A DNA stretch of 64,000 nucleotides, taken from assembly GCA_021788415.1 (NCBI GenBank), contig JAJYKR010000001.1:186001-250000 (forward strand), read 5' to 3'. The position numbers and the translations under genes were made by a program. The notes beneath the pieces were generated by a model, which saw only the letters and a program-made list of their open reading frames with translations, did no database searches and had not been told where the DNA came from. Shown piece by piece: positions 32,663 to 41,075 of this stretch (position 1 is its first letter; every line of letters begins with the position of its first letter). The stretch comes from an archaeon. GTDB taxonomy: Archaea; Thermoproteota; Nitrososphaeria; Nitrososphaerales; UBA183.

Positions 32663-33781
32663 TCATCGCTTCTCGATGGGGACGTAGCTGCGACCCGCAT
32701 GGCCGACGTAGGTGGAGTCGGGACGAATCAGCTTGTTCTCCTCCACCTGCTCGTTGTAGTGGGCCATCCACCCGAAGACCCTGCTCGCGGCGAAGATCGG
32801 GGTGTAAAGGGGGACCTCGATGCCGAGGAGGTAGAAGATGGGGGCGGCGTAGTAGTCCAGGTTCGGCGGAATCTTCTTCTTCTCCCACATCTCCCTCTCG
32901 ATGGCGTCGCAGAGCCTGTAGATCCTGTCGTCTCCGCGCTTCTTGGTCATCTCCCCCAGGTACTCCTTGCATAGCCTTGCCCTGGGGTCGAACTGCTTGT
33001 AGACCCTGTGGCCGAACCCCATGAGCTTCCTCCCCTCCCTGAATGTGGCCTCGACGAAGGGGCCGGCGTTCTCAGGATCCTTGGCCCGCAGGAGCATCTC
33101 CATCGCAGCCTCGTTGGCCCCTCCGTGCAGGGGCCCCTTCAGGGAGGCCAGCCCCGCCGAAGCGGCCGCGTAGGGGTCTGCCAGCGTGGACGCCACGACC
33201 CGCACGGTGAAGGAGGACGCGTTCATGTCGTGCTCCATGTAGAATATCAGCACCCGCTCGAACACCCACCGGTCGAATTCGCTCGCCTCCCTCGGAGTGA
33301 GCATCTGGAGGAGCCTGTCGGCGAACCCCCCCGTCTTTCCGGGAAGCCTCGGCGGCTCCCCCTTCGGGACCCTGAGGCAGTTCGCGGCCAGCACCGGCAT
33401 CTTCGACTCGATGGAAGCCTCCTTATCCTGGATCGACTGCTCGGCGTCGATGCTCCCGAGGGCGGACACCCCCGTCCTGATTGCGTCTATCGGATGGGCG
33501 CCTCCCCCCAGTGCCCCCATGATATCGAAGACCCTGCGGTCCAAGCTCGACCTCCGCGCGATCCCCGAAGCGAAGGAGTCCAGCTCCCCCCTCGTCGGTA
33601 GCTTCCCGTTGAGCACCAGGTACGCCGTCTCCTCGAAGCTGGCGTTGGCCGCCAGGTCTGCGATGGGGTAGCCGCGGTACACCAGGGACCCGTCCGCGCT
33701 GCTCTTGGAAATCCGCGTGTCAGCGACTGAGACACCGGCCAGCCCCCTCGGGACCTTGACGGCCTCCAAGGGCTCCGTCAA
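32663..33781 (-). CDS. prpC: Citrate/2-methylcitrate synthase
   Basis: The 372-residue enzyme condenses oxaloacetate with acetyl- or propionyl-CoA. Catalytic residues are visible: His in GPLHGGANEAAMEM, His in MGFGHRVYKQFDPRA, and Asp in NLDYYAAPIFYLLG. The length matches the short archaeal form. Its start overlaps the stop of the methylisocitrate-lyase-like gene by 4 bp. This pairing favours 2-methylcitrate synthase, though such enzymes in archaea often accept both acyl-CoAs, and a housekeeping citrate synthase role remains possible. Confidence 0.9.
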   Translation of the reverse strand: MTEPLEAVKVPRGLAGVSVADTRISKSSADGSLVYRGYPIADLAANASFEETAYLVLNGKLPTRGELDSFASGIARRSSLDRRVFDIMGALGGGAHPIDAIRTGVSALGSIDAEQSIQDKEASIESKMPVLAANCLRVPKGEPPRLPGKTGGFADRLLQMLTPREASEFDRWVFERVLIFYMEHDMNASSFTVRVVASTLADPYAAASAGLASLKGPLHGGANEAAMEMLLRAKDPENAGPFVEATFREGRKLMGFGHRVYKQFDPRARLCKEYLGEMTKKRGDDRIYRLCDAIEREMWEKKKIPPNLDYYAAPIFYLLGIEVPLYTPIFAASRVFGWMAHYNEQVEENKLIRPDSTYVGHAGRSYVPIEKR

Positions 33782-34719
33782 CTCCTGCCCCTCCTCAGGC
33801 GCTTGGCCGCCTTCATCGCCTTCTCATCAGCCTCTTCGAACTTTTCATAGTCGATGAGGCCGTAGAACTCTTTCCTGGTCATGAGGGAGCCGAGGATCCC
33901 CTTCTGCGTCCCCTCGCTCTTCAGCGCCGAGAATGTGTCCTTCACCGTCTTCATCATCGCCCTGAACGCAGTCACGGGGAATATCACCAGGTTGTACCCC
34001 AGGGCCTCAAACTCCTCCGCCGTCATGTATGGTGTCTTCCCGAACTCAGTCATGTTCGCCATCAGGGGGAGCCTGACCTTCTTCCTCATCTCTGCGAACT
34101 CTTCTCTCCCTTCGAGGGCCTCTGGGAATATCATATCCGCCCCCGCCCTCGCATAGGCGGCCGCCCTCTCAAGGGCGCCGTCCATCCCCTCCACCGCCCT
34201 GGCGTCAGTCCTGGCGATTATCATCAGCTTCCTCCCCGCCGCCTCCTTGGCCGAGACAAGCTTCTTGACCATCTCGTCTACCTCCACGAGCTCCTTCCCC
34301 TCCAGGTGCCCGCAGCGCTTCGGAAGGACCTGGTCCTCTATTTGGACGGCGGCCGCCCCGGCTGCCTTCATCTCGTCGACCGTCCTGGCGACGTTCAGCG
34401 CCTCGCCGAAGCCCGTGTCGGCGTCGACTATCAGCGGGACCGCCACCCTGGAAGTGATCTGCCGCGCCGCCTGCGCCACCTCGCTGAGCGTGGTGATCCC
34501 GAGGTCGGGGAGCGCAAGCAGATTCGAGAACCCCGCCCCTGAAAAATAGATGGCCCTGAACCCTTCCCTCTCAGCCAGCTTCGCGACCGAGGGGCTGAAC
34601 ACTCCGGGGGCCACGACCACCTTCTCCCCTTTGACAAGCTTCCTCAGCACGTCGGCCTGCGATGGCAAGTCCAGCTCTTCCTCCTGCGCCGGGCCGACCC
34701 CCTTTAGAGTTTCCCCCAT
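33778..34719 (-). CDS. prpB: Methylisocitrate lyase-like (PEP mutase/ICL superfamily)
   Basis: This 313-residue alpha/beta-barrel belongs to the isocitrate lyase/PEP mutase superfamily. The catalytic Cys is in LPKRCGHLEGKELV, and Mg-binding acids are in VDADTGFGEALNVARTV and VQIEDQ. The set fits 2-methylisocitrate lyase, which splits methylisocitrate to pyruvate and succinate. Coupling to the citrate/methylcitrate synthase gene supports that. The dehydratase and hydratase steps of the methylcitrate cycle are not in this window. ATG 34719 is the longest start; a TTG at 34668 after AGGAGG-like sequence is an alternative. Oxaloacetase or PEP mutase activity is less likely. Confidence 0.88.
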   Translation of the reverse strand: MGETLKGVGPAQEEELDLPSQADVLRKLVKGEKVVVAPGVFSPSVAKLAEREGFRAIYFSGAGFSNLLALPDLGITTLSEVAQAARQITSRVAVPLIVDADTGFGEALNVARTVDEMKAAGAAAVQIEDQVLPKRCGHLEGKELVEVDEMVKKLVSAKEAAGRKLMIIARTDARAVEGMDGALERAAAYARAGADMIFPEALEGREEFAEMRKKVRLPLMANMTEFGKTPYMTAEEFEALGYNLVIFPVTAFRAMMKTVKDTFSALKSEGTQKGILGSLMTRKEFYGLIDYEKFEEADEKAMKAAKRLRRGRS

Positions 34720-34723
34720 CAGC

Positions 34724-34731
34724 GTTAAATC
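34724..34731 (+). promoter_or_regulatory. TATA box of the alpha/beta hydrolase gene
   Basis: GTTAAATC is centred 27 nt before the TTG at 34755, the spacing of a leaderless transcript. Confidence 0.5.
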
Positions 34732-34754
34732 GAGCCCGGGCGCCGTAACCCAGG

Positions 34755-35486
34755 TTGCTCGAGTCGGACACGCACGAGGCTCCCCACGATACGGTGTTCG
34801 TCCACGGGGCCGGAGGGAACAGCCTCCTCTGGAGGAGGACGCTGCAGTACCTGTCCGGGGGCGCCCACGGCTACGCGGTCAACCTGCCTGGCCACCCCTC
34901 TGGGGACATAACCTGCAAGAGCGTGGATGACTATGCCGAGGCGCTGCATAGGTTCATAGCGGAGCGAGGCCTCAGGAGGCCGGCGGTCTGCGGCCATTCG
35001 ATGGGAGGCGCCATCGCCCTCGACCTCGCCGTCTCTCACCCAGAGGACCTGGGGGCCCTCATCTTGGTCAGCACGGGTGCGAAGCTCGGGGTCAACCAGC
35101 AGATACTCGACGGGCTCAGGGAGCAGCCCATGGGGACCATCGAGAAGGTGATCACCCCCTGGAGCTTCAACTCGATAGACCTCGGGCTCGGGAGGGAGGC
35201 CAGGACCGCCCTTTCTGTCTCCAACCTCCCGGTCTTCCTCAACGACTACCTGGCGTGCCAGGGCTTTGACGTCCGGTCCCAGCTGCCAGGGATAGAGGCG
35301 AAGACTCTCATCGTCTGCGGGGACAAGGACAGGATGACCCCACCCAAGTGGTCGGAGTACCTCAACGCGAACATACCAGGCTCCGAGCTGCGCGTCATCG
35401 AGGAGTCGGGGCACATGCTCCCATTGGAGAAGCCGCGGGCCCTCGCCCAGGTCCTGCAGTCCTTCCTCTCAGGCCTCAGTCCGTAA
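34755..35486 (+). CDS. Alpha/beta hydrolase
   Basis: The 243-residue hydrolase has the oxyanion loop VHGAGGNSLLW, nucleophile elbow CGHSMGGAIA (Ser about 83), the acid in CGDKDRMTPPK and the catalytic His in EESGHMLPLEKP. All triad members are in order. A lid region is seen around residues 120-165. The substrate is unknown: esters, thioesters or C-C bonds are possible. It starts at TTG 34755, and its 3' end overlaps that of the GPN GTPase gene by 11 bp. Confidence 0.88.
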   Translation: MLESDTHEAPHDTVFVHGAGGNSLLWRRTLQYLSGGAHGYAVNLPGHPSGDITCKSVDDYAEALHRFIAERGLRRPAVCGHSMGGAIALDLAVSHPEDLGALILVSTGAKLGVNQQILDGLREQPMGTIEKVITPWSFNSIDLGLGREARTALSVSNLPVFLNDYLACQGFDVRSQLPGIEAKTLIVCGDKDRMTPPKWSEYLNANIPGSELRVIEESGHMLPLEKPRALAQVLQSFLSGLSP

Positions 35487-36234
35487 ACTCTTCGCCGCCG
35501 CGAGCTATCCTCGTCATCTCTCCGACCAGGGCTATCATCCCCTCCTGGGTTATGGAGGAGACGGGGTAGAGGTCGGCCCCGAAGGAGAGCCGCCTGATGC
35601 TCCTGAAGAGCTCGGAGTAGAGGGAATACTGCTCGCCGTCCTTGGTGGTCGACAGGGCGTCTTCGAACGTCTTGGCGTCCCTGCTCCACTCGGCGATGCG
35701 CTTCACGCCGTCCTTGGCTATGTCCCTCTTCGTCAGGACGGTTATCTTGGGGATGCTCAGCCTGAGCCCCACGGAAGCTGAGAGGAGCGCCAGCGACAGG
35801 AAGTTGGACGGGGTGCTCGCCAGGAGAGGGTCAAGCAGGAAGAGGAGGACCTTCGAGTCCGCCCTCATCTCTCGCACGATGAACTCCCCGCTCTCCCTGA
35901 ATGCGAAGAGCTCTGTCTGTCCGGGCGTGTCGACTATCACGTTCTCGGTCTTGAAAGAGTCGATCTCGTCTTGGATCTCGGCGAGCTTGGTCGCCGTGAG
36001 GTCCGCTGCCAGGATCAGGGCTCCGTTGGGTCCGAGGCCATAGTCTTCCATCACGTCCTGAAGCTGGACCCTCTCCCTGATGTCAACGTCGGGCTCGTAG
36101 GGGAGCTCCACCACCCCCGGATCGAGGTTGACCGCTATCGCGCCCTCGCCTCTGTTGGCATACCAGGTCTTCAGAGCGGCTGTGAGGAGGGACTTCCCTG
36201 ACCCCGCTGTCCCAGTGACGAAGGTGACCTCCAT
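35476..36234 (-). CDS. GPN-loop GTPase
   Basis: The 252-residue GTPase of the GPN (XAB1/PAB0955) family has P-loop VTGTAGSGKSLL and the family-defining GLGPNGALI insert. Switch II is IVDTPGQTELFAF and the base motif is LTKRD. These dimeric archaeal and eukaryotic enzymes are linked to assembly of RNA polymerase and other complexes. It lies 9 bp downstream of the CinA-like gene, most likely one operon. Cytoplasmic. Confidence 0.93.
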   Translation of the reverse strand: MEVTFVTGTAGSGKSLLTAALKTWYANRGEGAIAVNLDPGVVELPYEPDVDIRERVQLQDVMEDYGLGPNGALILAADLTATKLAEIQDEIDSFKTENVIVDTPGQTELFAFRESGEFIVREMRADSKVLLFLLDPLLASTPSNFLSLALLSASVGLRLSIPKITVLTKRDIAKDGVKRIAEWSRDAKTFEDALSTTKDGEQYSLYSELFRSIRRLSFGADLYPVSSITQEGMIALVGEMTRIARGGEEFTD

Positions 36235-36243
36235 GCGGATCCC

Positions 36244-37056
36244 CTAGGCCGAGCTCCTCGCCGCGCCGACGGTCCCCCCTATGGCCGCCACCGCCTTCTT
36301 CATCTCCGACAAGATCGCCTCCCCTTCAGCATCGGCCCGCCCCCTGTCTGGCCCAGCCACGACGATGTCCAGCATGATCCTCGATACGCCCTCCCTGGTC
36401 CCCCTCGGGTGGGACTTTATGTATGCCCCGGGGTGCCTCTTCATCTCCTCGGCGAGGTAGGGGGCCAGCGCCGACTCCGGGACCCCTTCTAGGCGCATGG
36501 TGAGGCTCCTCCTGAATATCTTTCCGACCTTCGCCCTGATCTCCGGCTCAACAGACCTCCTGAAGATCCCCCTCATCTCAACCGGGACCCCCGGGAGGCA
36601 GAAGACCACGGTCCTGCCTGCGACCAGCCGGACCCCGGGCGCTGTCCCGGCGTCGTTCGGCAAGGGGGTCGAGCCGGCCGGGATGGTAGCCATCTTCATC
36701 CTCGGCGGAGTGAGCGCCACCCCCTCCATCCCCCGGTCCCTGTAGTGCCCTCTGATGAGCCGAAGCGCCTCCCCGTCCCTCACGAGCTTGAGCCCCAGGG
36801 CCCCTGCAATGCCTTTGAGCGTCATGTCGTCCGGGGTCGGCCCGAGGCCTCCTACAGCGACCAGGAAGTCAGGGGATCGGCGGACGATGGCGAGCACGGC
36901 CGCGCCTATCTCGTCCAGATCGTCGTCCACGGTCGTGATCTCCTTGATCATCGACCCCATGCGCGCGAGCCTCCTGCCGATCCAGAGGGCGTTCGAGTTC
37001 AGGGTCCTGCCGATGAGCAGCTCCTTCCCCACCGCGAGCATCTCGACCCTGACCAA
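36244..37056 (-). CDS. CinA/MoaB-fold protein (molybdopterin-binding-like)
   Basis: The 270-residue protein has the MoCF-biosynthesis fold at 1-170 (VEMLAVGKELLIGRTLNSNA and VGGLGPTPDDMTLKGIA), as in the N-terminal domain of CinA. It lacks the C-terminal amidohydrolase domain. Such stand-alone archaeal proteins are annotated as molybdopterin-binding or nicotinamide-nucleotide-related; ADP-ribose pyrophosphatase-like activity is known for CinA COG1058 domains, so a housecleaning role is possible. It starts at TTG 37056 (alternative ATG 37041), and shares a TATA element with the divergent NUDIX gene, another potential housecleaning enzyme. Confidence 0.87.
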   Translation of the reverse strand: MVRVEMLAVGKELLIGRTLNSNALWIGRRLARMGSMIKEITTVDDDLDEIGAAVLAIVRRSPDFLVAVGGLGPTPDDMTLKGIAGALGLKLVRDGEALRLIRGHYRDRGMEGVALTPPRMKMATIPAGSTPLPNDAGTAPGVRLVAGRTVVFCLPGVPVEMRGIFRRSVEPEIRAKVGKIFRRSLTMRLEGVPESALAPYLAEEMKRHPGAYIKSHPRGTREGVSRIMLDIVVAGPDRGRADAEGEAILSEMKKAVAAIGGTVGAARSSA

Positions 37057-37079
37057 TGCGCCCCTCCCCGGCCGGCAGG

Positions 37080-37089
37080 CCTTAAAACG
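37080..37089. promoter_or_regulatory. Shared divergent TATA element
   Basis: CCTTAAAACG is centred 29 nt from the leftward TTG at 37056 and 25 nt from the rightward ATG at 37110, so one AT-rich element may drive two leaderless transcripts. Confidence 0.5.
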
Positions 37090-37109
37090 AGTGCAGGGGT
37101 TCGACAGCC

Positions 37110-37538
37110 ATGGCCAAGCGGCCCCCCAAGATCGTCCTGGGCGCCGGAACGCTAGTCCACAGGGACGGCCGGCTTCTTGTTGTGAAGAGGGGGGAGGAGC
37201 CCAACCGCGGGCTCTGGGCGTTCCCTGGAGGGAGGGTGGAGGTCGGCGAGACGCCGATGCAGGCCGCAGTCAGGGAGACCAAGGAGGAGGTAGGGCTCGA
37301 CGTGGAGATAGAAGGGGTGTTCGACGTGGTAACATACATGCCCGAGGAGCTCGGGAAGGGGTACCGGATGCAGGTCGTCCTGGTCGACTACCTCGCGAGG
37401 CCCAACGGGGGGCGCGTAAGGCTGAACGGGGAGTCGTCCGACTACAGGTGGGTGCTCCCCGACGGGCTCAAGAGGCTCGACACTACCCAGCAGATGAGGG
37501 ATTGCGCTGCGAAGTTCGCCCGGCTCAGAAAGCGCTGA
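37110..37538 (+). CDS. NUDIX hydrolase
   Basis: The 142-residue NUDIX-fold enzyme hydrolyses a nucleoside diphosphate linked to another moiety. The Nudix box (GGRVEVGETPMQAAVRETKE, then EVGLD) is complete with its REx2EE core. It resembles ADP-ribose or 8-oxo-dGTP-type pyrophosphatases, and specificity is open. The ATG 110 start lies 25 nt after the shared TATA element, and the divergent neighbour is a CinA-like gene. Confidence 0.92.
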   Translation: MAKRPPKIVLGAGTLVHRDGRLLVVKRGEEPNRGLWAFPGGRVEVGETPMQAAVRETKEEVGLDVEIEGVFDVVTYMPEELGKGYRMQVVLVDYLARPNGGRVRLNGESSDYRWVLPDGLKRLDTTQQMRDCAAKFARLRKR

Positions 37539-37590
37539 GCCCAGGGTACACTAGACGCTCTGGGCGCCCTCGGCCAAAGGGACGGGCGGT

Positions 37591-37872
37591 CTACTTCTCC
37601 TTGTTGCCGCTGAGCCACCACTCGAGGTAGTCCGCCTGCTGCCTCGACCTCTTGCGCCTCTCGTCCTCTTCGGGCGTCTTCGCCTTGAACCTGGCGTCAG
37701 ACAGCTGGTCCCTCGTGAGGAAGGCCCCGCACTTCTTGCACCCGAACCTCTTGGTCGGGGCGTCGTACAGCAGTATTCCGACATGACATTCAGGACAAAT
37801 CTGGTCCAAACAACGCTCGTTGTCTATCAACTTCAGCGTGTCCTTAACGGTTTCTGTATCCGCGGTTTTCAC
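37591..37872 (-). CDS. Zinc-ribbon protein with charged C-terminal tail
   Basis: The conserved part is a zinc ribbon (ICPECHVGILLYDAPTKRFG, then CKKCGAF) with two C-x2-C pairs, followed by a charged helical tail (TPEEDERRKRSRQQADYLEW). From GTG 37872 the product has 93 residues; TTG 37878 and TTG 37830 are other possible starts, and the longer frame to 38118 runs antisense to the prs gene. Archaeal proteins of this shape are small and uncharacterised, perhaps associated with transcription or translation machinery. Divergent from prs with 48 bp between starts. Confidence 0.7.
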   Translation of the reverse strand: MKTADTETVKDTLKLIDNERCLDQICPECHVGILLYDAPTKRFGCKKCGAFLTRDQLSDARFKAKTPEEDERRKRSRQQADYLEWWLSGNKEK

Positions 37873-37880
37873 CCGCAACT

Positions 37881-37890
37881 CGTTAAATAG
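37881..37890 (+). promoter_or_regulatory. TATA box of prs
   Basis: CGTTAAATAG is centred about 35 nt before the GTG at 37921. Confidence 0.4.
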
Positions 37891-37920
37891 AGACGGGAGC
37901 CGAGCCGTCCCGAGTGACAA

Positions 37921-38811
37921 GTGGCCGAAGCGGTTGTCCTGCCAGGGCCGGCTTCTGAAGACCTGGGACGCTCCGTCGCGGAGAAGCTCGACCTCCCCCT
38001 TCTGGCGGCCGACTTCAGGATATTCCCAGACGGCGAGTCGAAGTTCACGATAAGCGACAAGGTCTCGGGGAAGAACGTGTTCCTGGTCCAGTCCACCCAC
38101 CACCCAGTGGACCAGCACCTATTCCAGCTGCTCCTCGCCTCCCACCAGCTTAGCGAAGAGGGCGCGAAGGTCACCGCGGTGGTCCCTTACCTCGCCTACG
38201 CGCGCCAGGACAAGCAGTTCCTGCCGGGGGAGAGCGTCACACTGGGGATCGTGGCCCACCTGATGCGCTCGGCCGGGGTCCGCAGGATGGTGACCGTGGA
38301 CATACACTCCGCCGAGGGGCTGGCCCTCTTCTCTTTCCCAATCTACAGCGTCTCCGCCATACCCAGCCTGGTGGAGTACGTGAAGGAGCAGGTTGCCCCC
38401 AGGGCCCCCGTGGTGATCTCCCCCGACTTCGGCGGGTCCAAGCGGACCGAGGCCTTCGCGGCCCTCTACGGCGCCCCCTTCCTCCAGCTCGCCAAGACGA
38501 GGGACAGGGTGAGCGGAGAGGTCACCGTCGCTGGCTCCAAGCTCGAGGTGGAGGGGAAGGACGTGTTGATAGTCGACGACATCATCAGCACCGGAGGCAC
38601 CATGAGGGCCGCAGCCGAGACGGTGATGAGCCAGGGGGCGAGGCGGGCCATCGCGGTCTGCGTCCACGGGCTCTTCATGGGGAACGCCCTCGACATGTTG
38701 GAGAGGGCATCGGTGAAGACCGTCATATGCACCAACACGGTCCCGGGGAAGATCAACCAGGTGGACGTCTCCGACGCCATCGCGTCGCACCTAAGGACGA
38801 TTGAAGAGTAA
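37921..38811 (+). CDS. prs: Ribose-phosphate pyrophosphokinase
   Basis: The 296-residue enzyme makes PRPP from ribose 5-phosphate and ATP for nucleotide, His and Trp synthesis. The motifs DGESKF, PYLAYARQDKQF, VTVDIHSAEG and the PRPP loop VDDIISTGGTMRAA are clear. The length and sequence fit archaeal class III/I enzymes. The GTG start lies after a TATA element. The trmG10 gene begins 11 bp before its stop, and RNase Z follows, forming a three-gene operon. Confidence 0.95.
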   Translation: MAEAVVLPGPASEDLGRSVAEKLDLPLLAADFRIFPDGESKFTISDKVSGKNVFLVQSTHHPVDQHLFQLLLASHQLSEEGAKVTAVVPYLAYARQDKQFLPGESVTLGIVAHLMRSAGVRRMVTVDIHSAEGLALFSFPIYSVSAIPSLVEYVKEQVAPRAPVVISPDFGGSKRTEAFAALYGAPFLQLAKTRDRVSGEVTVAGSKLEVEGKDVLIVDDIISTGGTMRAAAETVMSQGARRAIAVCVHGLFMGNALDMLERASVKTVICTNTVPGKINQVDVSDAIASHLRTIEE

Positions 38812-39757
38812 GTCTCTGGTCCTCCTTTCCGGGGAGGGCGGCACCATCCCGGCGTCCGAGGCGAAGTCGCTCTTTTCAGCCTACGACCCCAGCTCGGAGT
38901 TCAGGTCCCCCGCCCCGAGGATACTGGTCGCGGAGTCTGAGGCGGACCCCTTCCGCGTAGGGAGGAGGATCGCCTTCGCGCGTCGGGTGGGCCGCCTGGT
39001 CTCCGGGGCCTCTGAGGCGGCCGAGCTCCTCGAAGGGCACCGGGTCAGGTTCAGGGCCTTCGACCTGGCAGGCGGGAGCATGCCCGCTGACCCGGAAGAG
39101 TACATCGGCGATCTGCGGGCCACCATCGACCTGCGCGCCCCCGACCTGGAGCTGACCTTGGTCAGGGGGGAGCGGGAGTACCTCGCGGTCACCTCGCCCG
39201 GGACGATGGCCCAGGGATGGTCGCTCCGGCGGCCCCGCCAGAGGCCCTTTTTTCACCCCGCCGCCATCTTCCCCAAGCTGTCGAGGGCCCTGGTGAACCT
39301 CTCCCGCTGCGTCGAGGGGGACGTCTTCCTCGACCCATTCGCGGGGACGGGGAGCATCCCCCTGGAGGCTGCGATGGTCGGCTGCCGGGTGGCCGCCTCC
39401 GACGTGGCGGAGAAGATGGTCCGGGGGGCGTGGAGGAACATGCGCCACTTCCGCCAGGAGTGGCTTGGTGTGGTGCGCGCCGACTCCGGGCGGCTCCCGG
39501 TGACCCAGGCCGACGCCGTGGCGACCGACGTCCCCTACGGCAGGGCCTCGAGCACCAGGGGGCTCGGCGCCGAGGAGATCATGGCCAGGGCACTTCCTAC
39601 GCTGGCGGCCGTCGCCCGGCCGGGAGCCACGGTGGTCCTGATGCACCAGAAGGAGGTGGCGGCCGACCCCGGCGAGGACTTCGTCCTGATGGAGGAGCAC
39701 GACCTTCACGTTCATAAGCGCCTGACAAGGACAATCTCTGTCCTGAGGAGGAGATGA
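38801..39757 (+). CDS. tRNA (guanine-N2-)-methyltransferase, TrmG10/Trm11-like
   Basis: The 318-residue protein has an N-terminal THUMP-like region (about 1-150) and a C-terminal Rossmann methyltransferase domain. The family motif RRPRQRPFFHPAAIFPKLSR precedes the SAM loop DPFAGTGSIPLEA. Motif IV reads TDVPYGRAS, where D-P-P-Y is usual. Archaeal relatives make m2G/m22G at tRNA position 10. The Pro to Val change could affect catalysis but the residue is not universally invariant. It starts at TTG 38801 inside prs and overlaps the rnz start by 4 bp. Confidence 0.87.
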   Translation: MKSKSLVLLSGEGGTIPASEAKSLFSAYDPSSEFRSPAPRILVAESEADPFRVGRRIAFARRVGRLVSGASEAAELLEGHRVRFRAFDLAGGSMPADPEEYIGDLRATIDLRAPDLELTLVRGEREYLAVTSPGTMAQGWSLRRPRQRPFFHPAAIFPKLSRALVNLSRCVEGDVFLDPFAGTGSIPLEAAMVGCRVAASDVAEKMVRGAWRNMRHFRQEWLGVVRADSGRLPVTQADAVATDVPYGRASSTRGLGAEEIMARALPTLAAVARPGATVVLMHQKEVAADPGEDFVLMEEHDLHVHKRLTRTISVLRRR

Positions 39758-40680
39758 ATTCGGCCAAGCTTTCGGTGACCTTCCTGGGTACCAGCTCTGC
39801 CGCTCCGACCAATTACCGGGGGCTGCCGGCCATTGCGATAAGGAGGGAGGGGCACGTCATCCTCATGGACTGCGGGGAGGGGGTGCAGCGCCAGGTCCTG
39901 GCCCAATCCATAGGCCTGGGGAAGGACATGACGATACTGATCACGCACCTGCACGGGGACCACGTGACAGGCCTCCTCGGCCTTCTCCAGACCATGAGCC
40001 TCGCCCAGAGGCGGAAGCCGGTGGTCATAGTCGCCCCGGCCAAGCTCCTGCGCTGGCTCGAGGTGAGCTCGGACCTCCTGAACTTCGGGCTCACCTTCCC
40101 CATCAGGTTCGTGGCCGCCCGCCCCGGCGTGGTGCTCCGGACCCCCGAGTTCAAGGTCAGGGCGGCCAGGGCATCCCACTCCGTGGAGGCCTTCTCGTAT
40201 CTCGTCGAAGAGCTTGGCCGCCCCGGGGTGTTCCACCCCGAGAAGGCGAAGGCCCTGGGCGTCCCCGAGGGGAGGCTATGGTCGGCGCTGCAGAAGGGGA
40301 GGTCGGTGACAGTCGGGGGGAGGAAGGTGGCATCGTCCGAAGTTGCCGGCCCGCCGAGGCCGGGGAGGCGCATAGGATACTCAGGCGACACCCGCCCGTC
40401 ACCCAGGCTTGCACGCTTCTTCGAGGGATGCGACCTGCTGATATTCGACTCAACCTTCAGGGGCTCCGACAGGGACAAGGCCCTGGAGCGGATGCACAGC
40501 ACCTGCGTGGAAGCGGCCGGCCTGGCGAAGGAGGCGGGCGTCAGGAGGCTTGCGCTCACCCACTTCAGCGCACGTTACACTTCAGCGACGGCTCTGCTCA
40601 GGGAGGCGAGGAAGGTCTTCCACGACACCGTCGCCGCCGCGGACGGGCTCACCCTGGCCGTGGACTATCCGCCCGTGTAG
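39754..40680 (+). CDS. rnz: Ribonuclease Z
   Basis: The 308-residue metallo-beta-lactamase endonuclease cuts the 3' trailer from pre-tRNA next to the discriminator base. The zinc motif is ITHLHGDHVTGLLG, further ligands are in ARASHSVEAF, YSGDTRPS and LTHFSARY, and the flexible exosite arm region is around residues 150-190. The start overlaps the trmG10 stop (ATGA). It is cotranscribed with prs and trmG10. Both tRNAs here lack encoded CCA, so trailer cutting must be followed by the CCA enzyme at 42226. Confidence 0.95.
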   Translation: MNSAKLSVTFLGTSSAAPTNYRGLPAIAIRREGHVILMDCGEGVQRQVLAQSIGLGKDMTILITHLHGDHVTGLLGLLQTMSLAQRRKPVVIVAPAKLLRWLEVSSDLLNFGLTFPIRFVAARPGVVLRTPEFKVRAARASHSVEAFSYLVEELGRPGVFHPEKAKALGVPEGRLWSALQKGRSVTVGGRKVASSEVAGPPRPGRRIGYSGDTRPSPRLARFFEGCDLLIFDSTFRGSDRDKALERMHSTCVEAAGLAKEAGVRRLALTHFSARYTSATALLREARKVFHDTVAAADGLTLAVDYPPV

Positions 40681-41075
40681 GCGGTCAGCCAGTCGATGAC
40701 TTTGTCCAGCTCCTCCGACGTGATGGTGAGGTAGACTGGCCCCAGGGGGGACTCTTCCGGACTCCCGCACACGGCGACCACCCCGGCGGCCGCAGCCTGC
40801 CTGTTCAACATCATCGAGGCGGAATGGCCTGCCCTGTCCCGAAGGAGGAGCTTCCTTGCCGCGGACCGGACGTGCCTGTCCCTGAGCTGGTCTCTGATGT
40901 GGACCAGGGTCTTCGGGTCTTCGTTCGCCAGCCTGGCCGATTCCCCCCTGATGGAGACCGCCTCCGGGCCCATCCCGGCTATGGTCGCCAGCGCCTGGGC
41001 CACCTTCGCAGGGTCTTCTGAAGGCGAGACCCTGGCCTCCAGGGTCAGCCTGGCCCTGAACTCAGGATGAGACAT
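40665..41075 (-). CDS. UPF0201-like RNA-binding protein
   Basis: From ATG 41075 the 136-residue protein (SHPEFRARLTLEARVSPSED) matches the archaeal UPF0201/COG1325 type: a ferredoxin-like fold related to ribosomal L5-like RNA-binding domains, with an R-D-x-L-R-D-R-x-V motif (HIRDQLRDRHVRSAARKLLL). COG1325 was once proposed as an exosome partner. A reading to 41162 would overlap the preceding gene. Its first 14 bp overlap the UPF0200-like kinase gene and its 3' end overlaps rnz by 16 bp. Confidence 0.85.
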   Translation of the reverse strand: MSHPEFRARLTLEARVSPSEDPAKVAQALATIAGMGPEAVSIRGESARLANEDPKTLVHIRDQLRDRHVRSAARKLLLRDRAGHSASMMLNRQAAAAGVVAVCGSPEESPLGPVYLTITSEELDKVIDWLTAYTGG

